Assembly: GCA_034231615.1 (NCBI GenBank)
Contig: CM067309.1
Span: forward strand, 40,109,181 to 40,173,180
Reading direction: 5' to 3'
DNA length: 64,000 bases
DNA from: Meghimatium bilineatum
Lineage: Eukaryota; Mollusca; Gastropoda; Stylommatophora; Philomycidae
Every line of letters begins with the position of its first letter. Position 1 is the stretch's first letter. Of this stretch, positions 1 to 45,719 are shown piece after piece. Under the pieces are notes generated by a model. That model did not search any database and was not told where the DNA came from. It saw only the letters and a list, made by a program, of their open reading frames with translations. The translations under genes were made by a program, and so were the position numbers.

Positions 1-40
1 CTTTGCTATCCTTTCGAATCTCTGCAACACACGGGCGGAC
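1..40 (-). repeat. SINE B fragment, cut by window edge
   Basis: Matches the 5' end of SINE B in reverse (compare 13740-13795), including GCAACACACGGGCGG. Confidence 0.45.
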
Positions 41-88
41 ACAATATAAGTGTACTTACAGATTCTATGTACCTGAGGTACCAGCTCT

Positions 89-324
89 TAATTACTTTGT
101 TCTTTTCATGCCACAAGCGGCACATAGGGCAGAGGTTTTGATTCTCCATGCATTGTGGTCCGCTGCCTGCAGTTTTAGTTCTTGTATGGTCTTGCAGCCT
201 GTTTTTTTCCCTTCAATTATGGTGTTTTTTAGAGTTGCTTTAGGCCTTCCTCATTTTCTTTTCCCTCAGGTGTCCGCGTAAGGGCTTGTTTGTTTATTCT
301 ATTTTCTACTAGTCTTAAAACTAG
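89..324 (-). mobile_element. 5'-truncated LINE copy with 22-bp target duplication
   Basis: Minus-strand reading encodes a LINE C terminus (GRPKATLKNTIIEG, then LQAADHNAWRI), interrupted by stops. It is flanked by perfect 22-bp direct repeats at 67-88 and 325-346. The 3' untranslated part is only a few bases. Confidence 0.75.
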
Positions 325-419
325 ATGTACCTGAGGTACCAGCTCTACAGCAGCCAAATATCTCTGCATACTGTACCAGAACATGATAATCAAGTTGATT
401 ATTCCTATACCCTGTACTC

Positions 420-615
420 TTTATTGACTGCCCTTACTTTTCAACTTCCAGGAAAAAACTTTTACACCTTTAACAGTCACTAACTTACTGTATAGATCAC
501 TAAATCAACTTTAGAAGACCTGCACTTTTATAAGAATATCATTGTGCTGACAAGAGTAGAATTACTCATCTGCATTTGGATATCGACAACAACAACAGCT
601 TGTCTATACCCAGTT
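420..615 (+). mobile_element. LINE 3'-end relic
   Basis: About 85% similar by eye to 53140-53345, which is the distal part of an RNase H LINE relic (starts TTTATTGACTGCCCTTAC in both). Ends in a CAACAACAACAG tract. Confidence 0.6.
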
Positions 616-1269
616 TACATACACAGAAAGTTGTATAGCAGTGATGGAATCTAGAGCAGGCTGCTCTATTTATTAGAATCATTGATATAAAAATATGATC
701 ACAAGTGAAGATGAATATATATAAAAATGGAGTCCAGCTGAGTCATTCTTCTTGATTAGAAACTGGCCTCACAGCATGTGGGGCATTCCCATAAGTGCTC
801 CGCCCTCTGTTCCAGCAGACATCCGACTCAATGGTGTGTTTCTTTGTTGTTCCGCCCACCCACGCCGTACACGTTACTAGTTCAGGCACAACGTTGGCCT
901 GTCGGAACAACATGGTAACTGTTATTGAAGGTTAGGACTACGGGGTCATTTAAATGGTGTATTTTAGATACACACCATCTAAAATACACATGCATAAATT
1001 GTGGCCAGTTTTTCCGTTATATTTTAAAACAATCTTCTTTTTTTTAAAACTTTTATTCAACATGCAAAAGTTTGGCAATTTAAATGATTATAATTGATTC
1101 TTCAATGTTAACAATGGAATCATTTTATTTCTGTCACCAGTTCCGGTCTGTGTTCTTTGGAACTCAGTCAAGTACACAATCGACTCAGTCACAACAGAAT
1201 GCAGTCATTCTGGCACCTGACTCAGAGGATGATGACTGATGCTTGATGGATTTATTTATTTATAAAATA

Positions 1270-1400
1270 GTGACTGGTGCCTGACTGTGTGACAGATGTC
1301 TGACTGTGTGACAGATGTCTGACTCTGTGACAGATGTCTGACTGTTTGATGGATGTCAGATTGTTTGATGTATATCTCACCGTGTGACAGGTGCCTGAAA
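1270..1400. repeat. Minisatellite, about 19-20 bp unit
   Basis: Six to seven diverged copies of TGACTGTGTGACAGATGTC. Confidence 0.85.
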
Positions 1401-1489
1401 CTGAAGACACAGGTACTAGGATGAATTTCTGCTGTGCACAGCTGTGAATTTTTACCATTCAGCAATAAATACTAAATTACTGAATGTTT

Positions 1490-1700
1490 GATCCTCGACA
1501 CAGGTAATTGTGCATCCGGACTGTTCAGAAAGCAATGGTAAACTACTGAACGTATTTAAAATGCTGGGTTAATGGCTATGTCCTGAATAGGATATGCTAC
1601 CTATGTTTTTTTTTAAATACTGCCAAGAAAATCACTACAGCCAAAAATTGCTGCATTGATGGCTACATCCTGTTAGAATAAGCTATCAATTTCATATAAT
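1490..1700 (+). repeat. SINE D, middle and tail
   Basis: Shares with 21705-21880 the order: GTGCATCNGGACTGTTCAG, ACTGCCAAGAAAATCACTACA, ATTGATGGCTACATCCTG and a closing GATATGCTACC. It contains an internal duplication of the tail. Confidence 0.6.
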
Positions 1701-1707
1701 TTTTTTT

Positions 1708-1816
1708 TTATGTGACTGATGTCCGGCTCTGTGACAGCTAGGTAACCAGGTTTAGTTCCCACCTCAGGATTGCTGTGCATCTGACCATTCAGAAAACAAT
1801 AACAAATTACCAGGGA
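1708..1816 (+). repeat. SINE D head, tRNA-like
   Basis: Decayed tRNA-like head (GGCTCTGTGACAGCTAGGTAACC...) followed by the CTGACCATTCAGAAAACAAT segment; the rest of the element resumes at 2158 after an inserted LINE piece. Confidence 0.55.
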
Positions 1817-2157
1817 CAGGTCACTGTACTTCACCTGAGAACAGGACACAGTAGACTAAATAAACATTGCACAATATGCAACTATCGCCACACCGCTGTA
1901 CACTTGTGGTACAGATGAACAGACACATGCACAGGGTGCAAGTGTGTGCCACACCGCTGTAAACTTGTGGAACAGATGAACAAATCTCTGAACATATCCT
2001 GCAGATTTGTCCCCAGTATGAACAATTGAAAGAGACATTGGCCCAATGGATCAACCCTGCAAATAAAGATCTATAGAAACAAAGAAGAGTTTCAGACAAT
2101 GGTAGAGATCATTCAGAAAACTGATCTGATGTTGTAGACATCAAGTAGCAAACACTA
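1817..2157 (+). mobile_element. LINE relic (RNase H C terminus/zinc knuckle) inserted in SINE D
   Basis: Reads LRTGHSRLNKH, then a CTCG-like knuckle; the part with CACACCGCTGTA...ACAGATGAACA is tandemly duplicated (1890 and 1950). Flanking SINE D sequence AGAAAACAATA repeats on both sides, consistent with target duplication. Confidence 0.6.
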
Positions 2158-2212
2158 TAAAGAAAACAATAGTAAACTGCTGAATGTAAATACTGCCAAG
2201 AGAACCACTACA
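2158..2212 (+). repeat. SINE D tail
   Basis: AACTGCTGAATGTAAATACT and ACTGCCAAGAGAACCACTAC match other SINE D tails; continuation of 1708-1816. Confidence 0.5.
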
Positions 2213-2400
2213 ACCTTCTTCTTCCACATTCATTCTCATACTTTTGCAGATTAGCTGAATGTAGTCTAAAGAACAGAATGCGCTGTGTCATGGTTTACAG
2301 CTTAGCAGCCTTATCCGTGTGTTTTGACCTGACACATCCGATTTCAGCATGGTCTATAAGTCACTTTGAAGACCACTGCCAGCTCCACCCCTATCCTTAC
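2212..2400 (-). repeat. SINE B, degenerate
   Basis: Reverse orientation of the SINE B 3' half: tail (CTTCTTCTTC), CTCATACTTTTGCAGATTAG, GACACATCCGATTTCAGCATGG core. Confidence 0.75.
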
Positions 2401-2434
2401 CTTCATTGGCAGCTACATCCAACATGTGATAAAT

Positions 2435-2525
2435 GATACATATGATGTATGTGTGTGTGCATGCGTGTGTATGTGTGTGTGCATGCGTGTGTATTTGTGT
2501 GTGCATGTGTGTGTATGTATGTGAC
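2435..2525. repeat. GT/ATGC-rich microsatellite
   Basis: Alternating TGTGTG with GCATGCG interruptions. Confidence 0.9.
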
Positions 2526-2597
2526 ACATCTCATTTATTATTGATTCGCTACCAAACAGAAACAATTAATATGAATTTTTTTTTTTTGTCTGCCACA

Positions 2598-2745
2598 GAA
2601 GGATGTGTCGGGCCATTGGTGCAAATAAAACGGCGACACAACGCATTTCCATTCTCTGGACTTCATCCTTCTGGAAATCTAATAGGACATGGTCCTGCTA
2701 CAAGAGATATTCAGAGGGAGTTTGAGAATGAACGATGAAGAAGAT
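2598..2745 (+). repeat. SINE A
   Basis: Near full-length match to the SINE A consensus: GGATGTGTCGGGCCATTGG, GCGACACAACGCATTTCCAT, the hairpin half (GACATGGTCCTGCTACAAGA), and GAGTTTGAGAATGAACG before the GAA tail. Confidence 0.85.
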
Positions 2746-2924
2746 TTTTTTATTGGATGTTCATCTTCGGGTTTATCTTCTCTACATCAAAGGTTATTTG
2801 TAATAGATCTCCAGTATCCTCTGTCTACTAACTTAGTAGTGCACTCTGGGTTACTGTATTTTGTTCATCTCATGTTTCCTTTCCGTTTGCATCTCTGCCT
2901 ACCTCATTCTCGCCACCATTCAAG

Positions 2925-3162
2925 TAAGTTGTTCTATAACATGTCACATTCAAGTAAGTTGTTCTATAACATGTCACATTCAAGTAAGTTGTTCTATAAC
3001 ATGTCACATTCAAGTAAGTTGTTCTATCACATGTCACATTCAAGTAAGTTGTTCTATAACGTCACATTCAAGTAAGTTGTTCTATAACATGTCACATTCA
3101 AGTAAGTTGTTCTATCACATGTCACATTCAAGTAAGTTGTTCTATAACATGTCACATATTCT
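2925..3162. repeat. Minisatellite, 30-bp unit, about 8 copies
   Basis: Unit contains ATTCAAGTAAGTTGTTCTAT. Copies are nearly identical, with TATAAC/TATCAC variants and one 3-bp deletion. Carries a splice-donor-like AAGTAAGT in every unit. Confidence 0.95.
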
Positions 3163-3345
3163 TATATTGTTTGTTACGATGGATCATTATTGTACTTTTG
3201 GTCAACACCTATTTGTAATCTGATAAGTTGCTTACTCAGGAAGATATCTGCTGAAGTATAGGAGTACATGAACCGTTATCAAGCTGGACTAAAACAAAGA
3301 AATTACTCAGTGCTAGAGCAGCCACAATGGTGCTAATGCTATGGG

Positions 3346-3445
3346 ATCTTCAGTGTTAATTCATGTAAATCTTCAGAGGTTAATTCATGTCAATTTTTCA
3401 TGTAAATCTTCAGTGTTAATTTACTTAATTCATGTCAATGGTTAG
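3346..3445. repeat. Short direct repeats
   Basis: Three copies of ATCTTCAGTGTTAATTCATG-type sequence. Confidence 0.7.
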
Positions 3446-3725
3446 TATTAATTTCTAAAGGTTGAAAAGATGTAGAAGATTGACTACATTGTAGTCTGCT
3501 TGCCAAATATGTGCTCTGATCCTCTCAGTGAATCGGCATGCCATCTGTCTAGAATCTGTTTAAGACAAAGATTGACCATACTATTAAATTACTTAAATTG
3601 GATACGTTGAATCAAAAGGTGCAGATACTGCAGCTCTACCATGTATTGACAGCACACCTTGTTGTCATGTGACATATTTTTTCCAGAATGTATTTTTCTT
3701 ATGAATCTCTTGAAATATGTACGGT

Positions 3726-4260
3726 CTCTAGCAAGTTGTCCCGCCTCCTCTACTGACATGTGCATCCATTCCTGAATATCTCTTGTCCAGCGACGTCGTG
3801 GTCTTAGTGTTCCACCTGTATTGTAAGGAAGTAATGCCTATAATTTTGTCCATTTCATTATGGGAGAGGTCTTCATGGCACCTGTGATAAGGTGAAGTGC
3901 TTGATTTTGTACCTTGCTCAGGGCTTGTAGATGGAATTGGCTGCTGAAGTCCATGCTCTTTATCCATATTCTAGTACTGGTCTAATTACACTTGTATGGT
4001 TGCATCATTGTCGCCCCAGCTTGTTCCTGCCAATTTCAATTTCCTTAGGATGCCAAGATTCTTTCTTGCCTGTGCTTCTATTTTTCTCAATGTGAGGCCT
4101 CCATGTTAGTCTCTTATCTAGTGTAGTGCCCAAGTACACCAGCTCCTCTTCTATTTGGATAAGTACATTTCCAAGTTTTATCTCTCCTGCTTTGTCCTTA
4201 TTTGAGAGTGTGAAATCCAGCTTGTTCTGGCATCAATAGTTTCTCTGATTCTAGATAACA
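3726..4260 (-). mobile_element. LINE relic (RT thumb region)
   Basis: Minus strand reads VYLGTTLDKRLTWRPHIEK followed by a sequence like the LINE at 27380-27500 (YLGVTFDDKLTWKQHINK). Broken by stops and frameshifts; both ends truncated. Confidence 0.75.
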
Positions 4261-4351
4261 TTTCAATCTTTGGAATTATTTCTGAAAGCATGTTGAATTC
4301 CTACAAATGGTTTCCACATGGGTATTACAACATTATTTGGCAAAATCTGAT

Positions 4352-4500
4352 GCAATTGGATGAAGTATTCAGAGAAATCTGATGAAGTATTCAGAGAAAT
4401 CTGATGAAGTATTCAGAGAAATCTGATGAAGTATTCAGAGAAATCTGATGAAGTATTCAGAGAAATCTGATGAAGTATTCAGAGAAATCTGATGAAGTCT
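4352..4500. repeat. Minisatellite, 22-bp unit, about 6-7 copies
   Basis: GAAGTATTCAGAGAAATCTG repeated head to tail. Confidence 0.95.
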
Positions 4501-4754
4501 GGCAAAATCTGATACAATACCACTATTCAAATTTTCCATTCATTCTGAAGAAATGAAAATGTGATGTCTGGTCCATTACACAGTGAATTACCAACTACTG
4601 CTATCTATGGTTAGGTACAATTAATGCATGTGCAAATAATGAGCATTAATGTCTCCTACATTTTGTTACAAGAGGACATCAAAAGCATATTTGATTTCCT
4701 CGGCAGAAAAAAATGTTGGATAATTTTTTAGTATCCCGGTATATATAAAAAGCG

Positions 4755-5036
4755 CCCGTGTGTTGCCGGGGCCTGAAAGGGGAGCAAAGAATAGCAACAC
4801 TGTTTACCTTCCACGCATGTCGTAAAAGGCGACTACGGAGGTTATGGGATGGAGTTGGCTGTCCCATCCCATATAACGTCAGTGACCCAAAGCCATGCTG
4901 AAGTCGGATATGTCAGGCCGAAAGGCACAGATATCGCAACAATGCTGTAAACCATGACACAACGCATTCCGTTCTCCGGACTACATCCTGCTAATCTGCA
5001 GGAGTTTGAGAACGAACGAAGAAGAAGATATAAAAA
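4755..5036 (+). repeat. SINE B, near full length
   Basis: About 280 bp: GTGTTGCCGGGGCCTGAAAG start, ACGCATGTCGTAAAAGGCGA, the core GCTGAAGTCGGATATGTCAG, and the tail CTGCAGGAGTTTGAGAACGA then GAAGAAGAAG. Very similar to 36003-36282 and to 13508-13795 in reverse. Confidence 0.9.
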
Positions 5037-5799
5037 GCAAAACAAAAAGTTACCATACTAGCAGTGGTGTCATACAGGAGGTGCAGGTAGTAACGGTAAC
5101 ATGATTTCTCATGAGGCCAAAATTAAAATATTACGGAAAAGAAGGGAAGGGATGCAACCAATAAGCTTACTCTATAAATTGTGTGTGTGTGTCTGTAAAC
5201 TGTAAAATTTGTAACATAACTATGTTTTTACATCATAAAATTATAATAAATAAATAAAATTACAAAATAAATGGTAATAACATCCTTTAGTGTCGTTATC
5301 TCTTTGCCATTGATTCTTTTTTTTTAAAAAAGGTCTTCAAATTCAAAACAAGAATGACACATTGATGCCATTGCATACCTATTCTGCGGTCATGAAGAAA
5401 CAAAGATGACTAAGGATATTCCTGTCATGTTAAAACATTCTTCAAGGAATGTACAAATATTAAAATTATGTTTTACAAATAAGGACACACAGAATGAATG
5501 TTTCGATGAAATATTTGCACGAAATGTTAATTCTGTGTATCTGTCTTATCTTAAAAACTGAATTTTAACATTTACCACATAGTACAGAGTTACAGTGCAG
5601 GCTTCCTGTCATTCTCAAGTAACTTGATCTTCTGTCCCTCTTGTTCTTCAATTTGTCTGTTGCCACAATGTGTTCCCTCTTCTCTTGATGTGTAACAAAA
5701 AATGTAGACTGTTTCTTTCAGATTTGAGTGAGACTCTTTTTTTTAAATTAACCCTTTCAAGATATCTTCATTACACATTTTATCTATCATCAGAATTGT

Positions 5800-7390
5800 T
5801 TCTTTATTTTTCTTCATCGGCGATCAGTTTCCTATGCTCAGAAGTCTATACAGGCAGGAGGGCCACCTCCATGAATTCATTCGTCAGCAGATGATCCTCA
5901 ACAGTTGACCTATAGCTTCAATTTCAGATCTGGGGTTAGATTTTAGTTCTAAAGTTGCCAAAGAAGTGAATATGCCTGCAGAATGTGCTCTGGAGTTTAG
6001 GAACCCTTTTGACATGGACATTGGTCAGTTTGGACAACCTTTATTTTGTGGAGATGTACTTGAAGTCTAGTGTCCTGTGCAGAGCCTACAATTTTGGGTT
6101 TGCTGTGAACTGCTCAACTTTAAGATGGGTTCCTGTGGAAAGTTGCTGCCTGCTCTCTGTACATTTGTATTTTCTTTTGATGAGAGTTTTTCCTTCAGTT
6201 GGTGATATTCTGTGATTGAATTTTTCACCACCTGCTTTTGCTACTCTGTCAACTGATTCATTTCCTGCAATTTTGACAATGGCAGTATATTCATATAACA
6301 CTTTGGACAACTGAGTTGTTCAGTAGTGTGACACATTCCTTTCTTCACATGCACCTTTCTATCTTACGCAACACACTTTGGGTGTTTGAGAGTATCACCG
6401 TGTGAATTGCCATTTCAGTCACAAACCTATTGCAGCCGTCACCGCAACTATTTTCATGCTCGATGAAACCCTGGTACAAAAGAAATAACAATCTCTACTC
6501 ACACTGTGCAGCAGCCATAACCTTCATTGCTGCTAAGCCTTTGCCTGCCCTTATGATAATGTGGTCAACATGTTCCCTGAAACTCAGGCTTCTGTCAAAA
6601 AACACACCCAGATATCTCATTGTGCTAGTTCTTTCTAAACGAAACTTGTGGCATGGGTGTCTTTACCATGTGATTGTTCAAGGAAAACCACGTCACGAAT
6701 GCCCTAGAGGGATTAACCACTGCTCCCATATCTCGACACCATTTTATCAGTCAGTCCAACTCCTTCTGTAGTTCCACGACGCACTCTTCTCGATTTCTGC
6801 CCTGTCTATACACCAGGATATCATCGGCATATGACATCGTTCTGCCAAAACCTGTGATTTGATTGCCAGCGATATGTACTGTGTATACATTGAAAAGTAC
6901 AGGAGATAGAGGCGATCCCTGTGGCAGACCAGGGCTAATAACCGTTTGTGCAGATATTCAGTTACCACACTTAAGAACTACTATCATGTGCATCAAGGTG
7001 ACGTCAACCCAACGCACGACAAAAGGATTTACTGCAAGATTTAACAGCTGGTGCATCAAGATATCCAAGGACACCCTATTGTACGCATCCTCAAGGTCTA
7101 TTGCGACCGCACATGTCTCCATGCGCGAATCGAACCCCTCAAAAACATCCTGCGCAAATATGGCTGCATTCTGCCATGTCTTCTTCTGGGTGATACCCTC
7201 CTAACAATGTGGTAAGCACTTATTTCTTTCAAGATAACACGATACTCTCCAGGCCACAATTTTTTCCAAAAGCTTGCCTATCGTATTCTGCATTGTTATT
7301 ATTCTATATCCATGTATCCTGGTGTGGTCCTTCCCAGGTTTGGGTAGTGGAACTAAATAGCTTTTGCAACCAGTGCCTGTTTTCCTGAGT
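5800..7390 (-). mobile_element. LINE relic with RT and RNase H remnants
   Basis: Minus strand reads GLPQGSPLSPVLFNVYT, then SYADDILVYRQGR (RT catalytic YADD) around 6800-6930, and further on an RNase H-like KIAGNESVDRVAKAGGE near 6250 and a CPCQKGS knuckle. Many stops and frameshifts. Its 3' end is also present at 45615-45715. A different, R1/I-like family from the intact LINE. Confidence 0.8.
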
Positions 7391-7399
7391 GTTTCTAAT

Positions 7400-8589
7400 T
7401 ATTACCTTGGTATGCTGTGCTATTATTTACTCGCCGTGTGTTATGTTGTATTGTACTTTTAGTCAAAACTTCCATTTGCATGTGTTTTCCTGTGTGTTTC
7501 CAGTGATTAAAAAATAGTTTATTACTCTATTTACAGATTTGCCGCATGTGTTACATATTATCGCAACGAGCCTTGTGCATTTTTAACAAAACAAGTTGGC
7601 AACTCTCGTCTAATCACGGAGCACAGCAGATTGTCACTGTGTGTTCCGTGTGTACTGTACCGCTTATCATCTCTCAAACGATAACAACAGGACAGGTAAC
7701 GTGCCTAGATGTCAATTTGTTTGTTCCATGGAAAGTCGCAAATTTGGAGCGATCGTTTGTATAACAGATAAACATATGATTGAGATTTCAAGAATTTTTA
7801 TTAGAATAGATCATGAATGGTGCTATTTAGACTTGCAACCCGAGATCGTCATGATTTTCTTTTGTTAGGCCTAAGATAATAATAAGATTCCTGCAACAAT
7901 TGATTGTGAATGGACGTGTCGTAGATAAAGCACGTCTGAATATTTTAAATTAGAAGATTATTTCCTCTGGAATATCGCGCGTCCACTATCATATAGTTTA
8001 AGCAAATAAACAGTAATTAATACAATCATTATAGTGTATGAATTTATTTGGTATAATTAAATGCACATGAACTTTTCAAATCAGCGTCGGCGAATGATTG
8101 ACGAGTAAACAAGTTTGGCCTAGACCTAATTAAAATGAAATCAACATGGAACCAACAAACACATGCAGCGCTCTGATTGCAGAACAAGTCTCTTTTTTTT
8201 GGTGATCTCCATAAGTTTAGGCGGACTATTGCTTTATTTGAATAAAATGACATGAATTAACTCATTTCATTGCAACACTGCATCTCAGAACTATAGAAGC
8301 ACTACTATTGCAATGGATTATTGGCACCGTATTGGTGTAATATGAAATTTAAAAAAATACAACATAGGCCTATCCTCTTATCAAGGGAGGGCAGATCACG
8401 CCAACCACATTTATTATTTTCATCATTGCTCTGTAACTGTAACACATTTCTTGAGCATAGGCCTCTGTGATGAAATCAATGCTCAGTTCAGAATTAAACT
8501 ATAGCCCCCCACCCCTCCCATTTAACTTGGCTAGGAGGTCAATTAATTTCCTACTATTATTTATAACTAAAACATTATTCTATTTGCAG
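7400..8589 (+). promoter_or_regulatory. Probable ASL promoter and upstream UTR region
   Basis: Largely unique sequence between a LINE relic and ASL exon 1, with a few clustered CpGs (for example around 7976 and 8085) that are otherwise scarce here. No TATA box or start site can be assigned. The call rests on position upstream of the first coding exon. Confidence 0.35.
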
Positions 8590-8647
8590 GAGGTATTACA
8601 ACTCTTTCTCAAGAGAGACAGTAACAAAGTAGAAGTTAAGGAAAACA

Positions 8648-8656
<9 letters not shown>
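8590..8656 (+). CDS. ASL: ASL exon 1: 5' UTR end and codons 1-3
   Basis: A polypyrimidine/TTTGCAG acceptor ends at 8589 and a GTACAG donor starts at 8657, so 8590-8656 looks like an internal exon holding the last of the 5' UTR. ATG at 8648 (context AACAATGG) gives Met-Ala-Glu, phase 0, which joins in frame to exon 2 (GSKLWGGRF). Vertebrate ASL also has only a few residues before this motif. Further non-coding exons upstream are likely but not identified. Confidence 0.7.
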
Positions 8657-43206
<34,550 letters not shown>

Positions 43207-43469
43207 TTTGTCTCATATTTATTTTTTTTAATCATCTCACTGCTGGACTTTATTTGGTCAGTTATTTTGATGATTTTATTGGTTGGTCATGTTGATTATT
43301 CCAGTGATTTGTCAGGAATTTTGATTGTTTCCTCGGTTAATCAGCGTGTTGATTGTTCCCAATTTGAAGGGAAGTAAATTGTTTATGTGATGTATGAATT
43401 ATTTACACTTGCTCAATTGATCAGCTCTTTTAGCCACATATTGATGCATTTATTCAAGCTGCCATCTTT

Positions 43470-43662
43470 TTCTTTCTTCTGTGTTCAGCATTTGTGGTCA
43501 TACTATATTGTCAATCCTGTCGCCAGGGCAACGTCCACTGGTCTTCTGCAGGGCAGAGAGGCAAAGCTTTTCTCTCAGCTCTGCATCCTCTAGTCAGACC
43601 CAATTGTCTCTGCTCTGTTTGGTAGTCCTGAAGTATGTGTTTCTTTCTTAGTCTATTTGGAC
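43470..43662 (-). mobile_element. LINE 3'-end relic
   Basis: Same family as 9470-9690 (shared TCTGTGTTCAGCAT and GCAGTCCTGAAGTATGTGTT-like parts). Confidence 0.55.
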
Positions 43663-43741
43663 AAATTGTTGTTCTTTGCATGAGATTATATGGTAGGTGT
43701 CCAACACTGCTTTTTAAACTCTTCATTCATTGTGTTGTTTC

Positions 43742-43892
43742 TGGTTCATCTTCTTCTTCAGCTTTCATTCTCAAACTCCCGCTGGATCTCCCTTACAGCA
43801 AGATCACGGTCCTACAAGATTTCCAGCAGGATGTAGTCCTGAGAATGGAAATGCATTAATTTGTGCCAATGGCCAGACACATCCATCTTCGG
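43742..43892 (-). repeat. SINE A, near full length
   Basis: CTTCAGCTTTCATTCTCAAA, CTCCCGCTGGATCTCCCTTA, AATTTGTGCCAATGGCCAGA, ACACATCCATCTTCGG. Confidence 0.85.
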
Positions 43893-43971
43893 TGGGGTTA
43901 CTCATTCAAAATAAGGTAAATTCATCAGTTCTCTGCATTAATATCTTCAGCAGTTCCAACTTAGTCACTCA

Positions 43972-44330
43972 TCTTCTACTCTAGAGCGTAAAGTTAGTCC
44001 TCGTCATCTACTCTAGAGTGTAAAGTTAGTCCCTCATTGTCTACTGTAGTACCACACCCATCCACTCTAGAGTGTAGAGTGTTTCATCTGTGTACTTTTA
44101 AGGTATAGAACTAGTTTCTCACCTGTCTACTCTTAAAGTGTAGAGTTAGTCCCTCATTTGTCTACTTTAGAGTGTAGAGTTAGTCCCTCATTTGTCTACT
44201 TTAGATTGTAGAGTTGGCCCCTTCTAGAGTGTACAGTTGGCCCCTTCTAGAGTGTACAGTTAAGCCCTTCTAGAGTGTACAGTTGACCCCTTCTAGAGTG
44301 TAGTTTGACTGGAGACATTAGTATGCAGCT
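43972..44330. repeat. Degenerate minisatellite, about 24-40 bp
   Basis: Many copies of TCTACTCTAGAGTGTAAAGT/TAGTCCCTCAT and later CCCCTTCTAGAGTGTACAGT. Just downstream of ASL. Confidence 0.9.
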
Positions 44331-44339
44331 CTTATCAGC

Positions 44340-44930
44340 AGATTTGTTTTCTTTCTTGTTTTAGAGCTGAAATTACCATTCACTTACTACTGAACCCTGT
44401 TCCCAGTGGAGCATCAGACTAAAACTCACTATCCATCCATTTTTATTCAAAGATATCCTCATTACCACTACCTTTAAGTTTATATCTCTGACCTTCTGTA
44501 CCTTGACCTTCATTCTCCTTATCACCCTTATCTTTCACAAGAGTCCTGTTTGTGATTATGTGGTTCAACTATTTGTTAACTGTGTGTCCAATCTTCTTCT
44601 TTTATCATCTCTCACTCGGATTGTGACTCTGTAGTCTATGATATAGTCTGTCATGGTTTCACCGTTTCTCTTTGAAGCTGCTTGGGACAGGGTTGCCAGA
44701 TTGATGTTTAAATTTGTTTTAATTTTACTAATTAAATTTCAGATAATTATGGCCAAAATAAATCATCAAATCTCTAACTTTTAATATGTTTTAAAATAAA
44801 GCAATAACGGAAAATATGACCAAGCATAAATTTAATTGCCTATGACACTTAAAAGTGACAGTTTATGAAATTTTGTCATAAAATAGCCAAATTGTGGCAA
44901 CACTGGATTAGGGTGCGCCATGTCTAATAT
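44340..44930. other. Intergenic sequence, nothing recognised
   Basis: No gene or known element seen. AATAAA at 44757 is the first candidate poly(A) signal after the ASL stop, but it is about 1.5 kb away. Confidence 0.4.
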
Positions 44931-44934
44931 TTCA

Positions 44935-45072
44935 TCTCTTTCATCATTCTCTAAGTGTATTTCTGACCTGCTGTTTTCTTTCTTCTTTCTCTAAGTGTAT
45001 TGCTCTCTGACCTGCTGTTTTCTTTCTTCTTTCTCTAAGTGTATTTCTCTCTGACCTGCTGTTTTGTACAAA
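44935..45072. repeat. Minisatellite, about 44 bp, 3 copies
   Basis: TTTCTCTAAGTGTATTTCTC and TCTGACCTGCTGTTTTCTTT. Confidence 0.88.
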
Positions 45073-45354
45073 TTTGGAATTTCTTATATATCTTCTAACC
45101 ACCCGGTTACAGAGTAGAGACATCTATTGGCAAACGGATTGACAATATGGATAACCAGTACATTTAGTATTAAAACTTATTTACAATAATGTTATATTAT
45201 AAAACGCCTTAGTTTATATTTGAAATTTTGCCTTTCAAAATATTTATTATTATGTTGTAGCTTTCACTAACTAATATTTTATGTGTTGTAGTTTTGATGA
45301 ACTAACAGGTGTTGGATTCATATATTATTGGAATGTATCATATTGTGTACAACT

Positions 45355-45500
45355 TTGATTGGTTCCATTCTGTTGTTTGTTTTCTGTTGTTCATTTTGAT
45401 TGGTTCCATTCTGTTGTTTGTTTTCTGTTGTTGATTTTGATTGGTTCCATTCTGTTGTTTGTTTTCTGTTGTTGATTTTGATTGGTTCCATTCTTTTTCT
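45355..45500. repeat. Minisatellite, 41 bp, 3-4 copies
   Basis: TTGATTGGTTCCATTCTGTT and GTTTGTTTTCTGTTGTT. Confidence 0.95.
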
Positions 45501-45614
45501 ATTCTCTTGTTAATTTTGATTTTGTGCATTCCGTTGTTAACATTATTTATGTAATTATCATAATCTCAACTCTGTGTTTCCACCTAAAGCTGTGGGGAGG
45601 CTGCATATATTGTG

Positions 45615-45718
45615 ATTCTTCTTCTGCAATCAGTTTTCTATGCTCAGAAGTCTATACAGGCAGGAAGGCCTCCTCCATGAATTCAATTGAAAGCAAGAGA
45701 TTCCTCACAGTTGAATCA
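45615..45718 (-). mobile_element. LINE 3'-end fragment
   Basis: Matches 5812-5905 (CTATGCTCAGAAGTCTATAC, CTCCATGAATTCA). Confidence 0.7.
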
Positions 45719-45719
45719 A

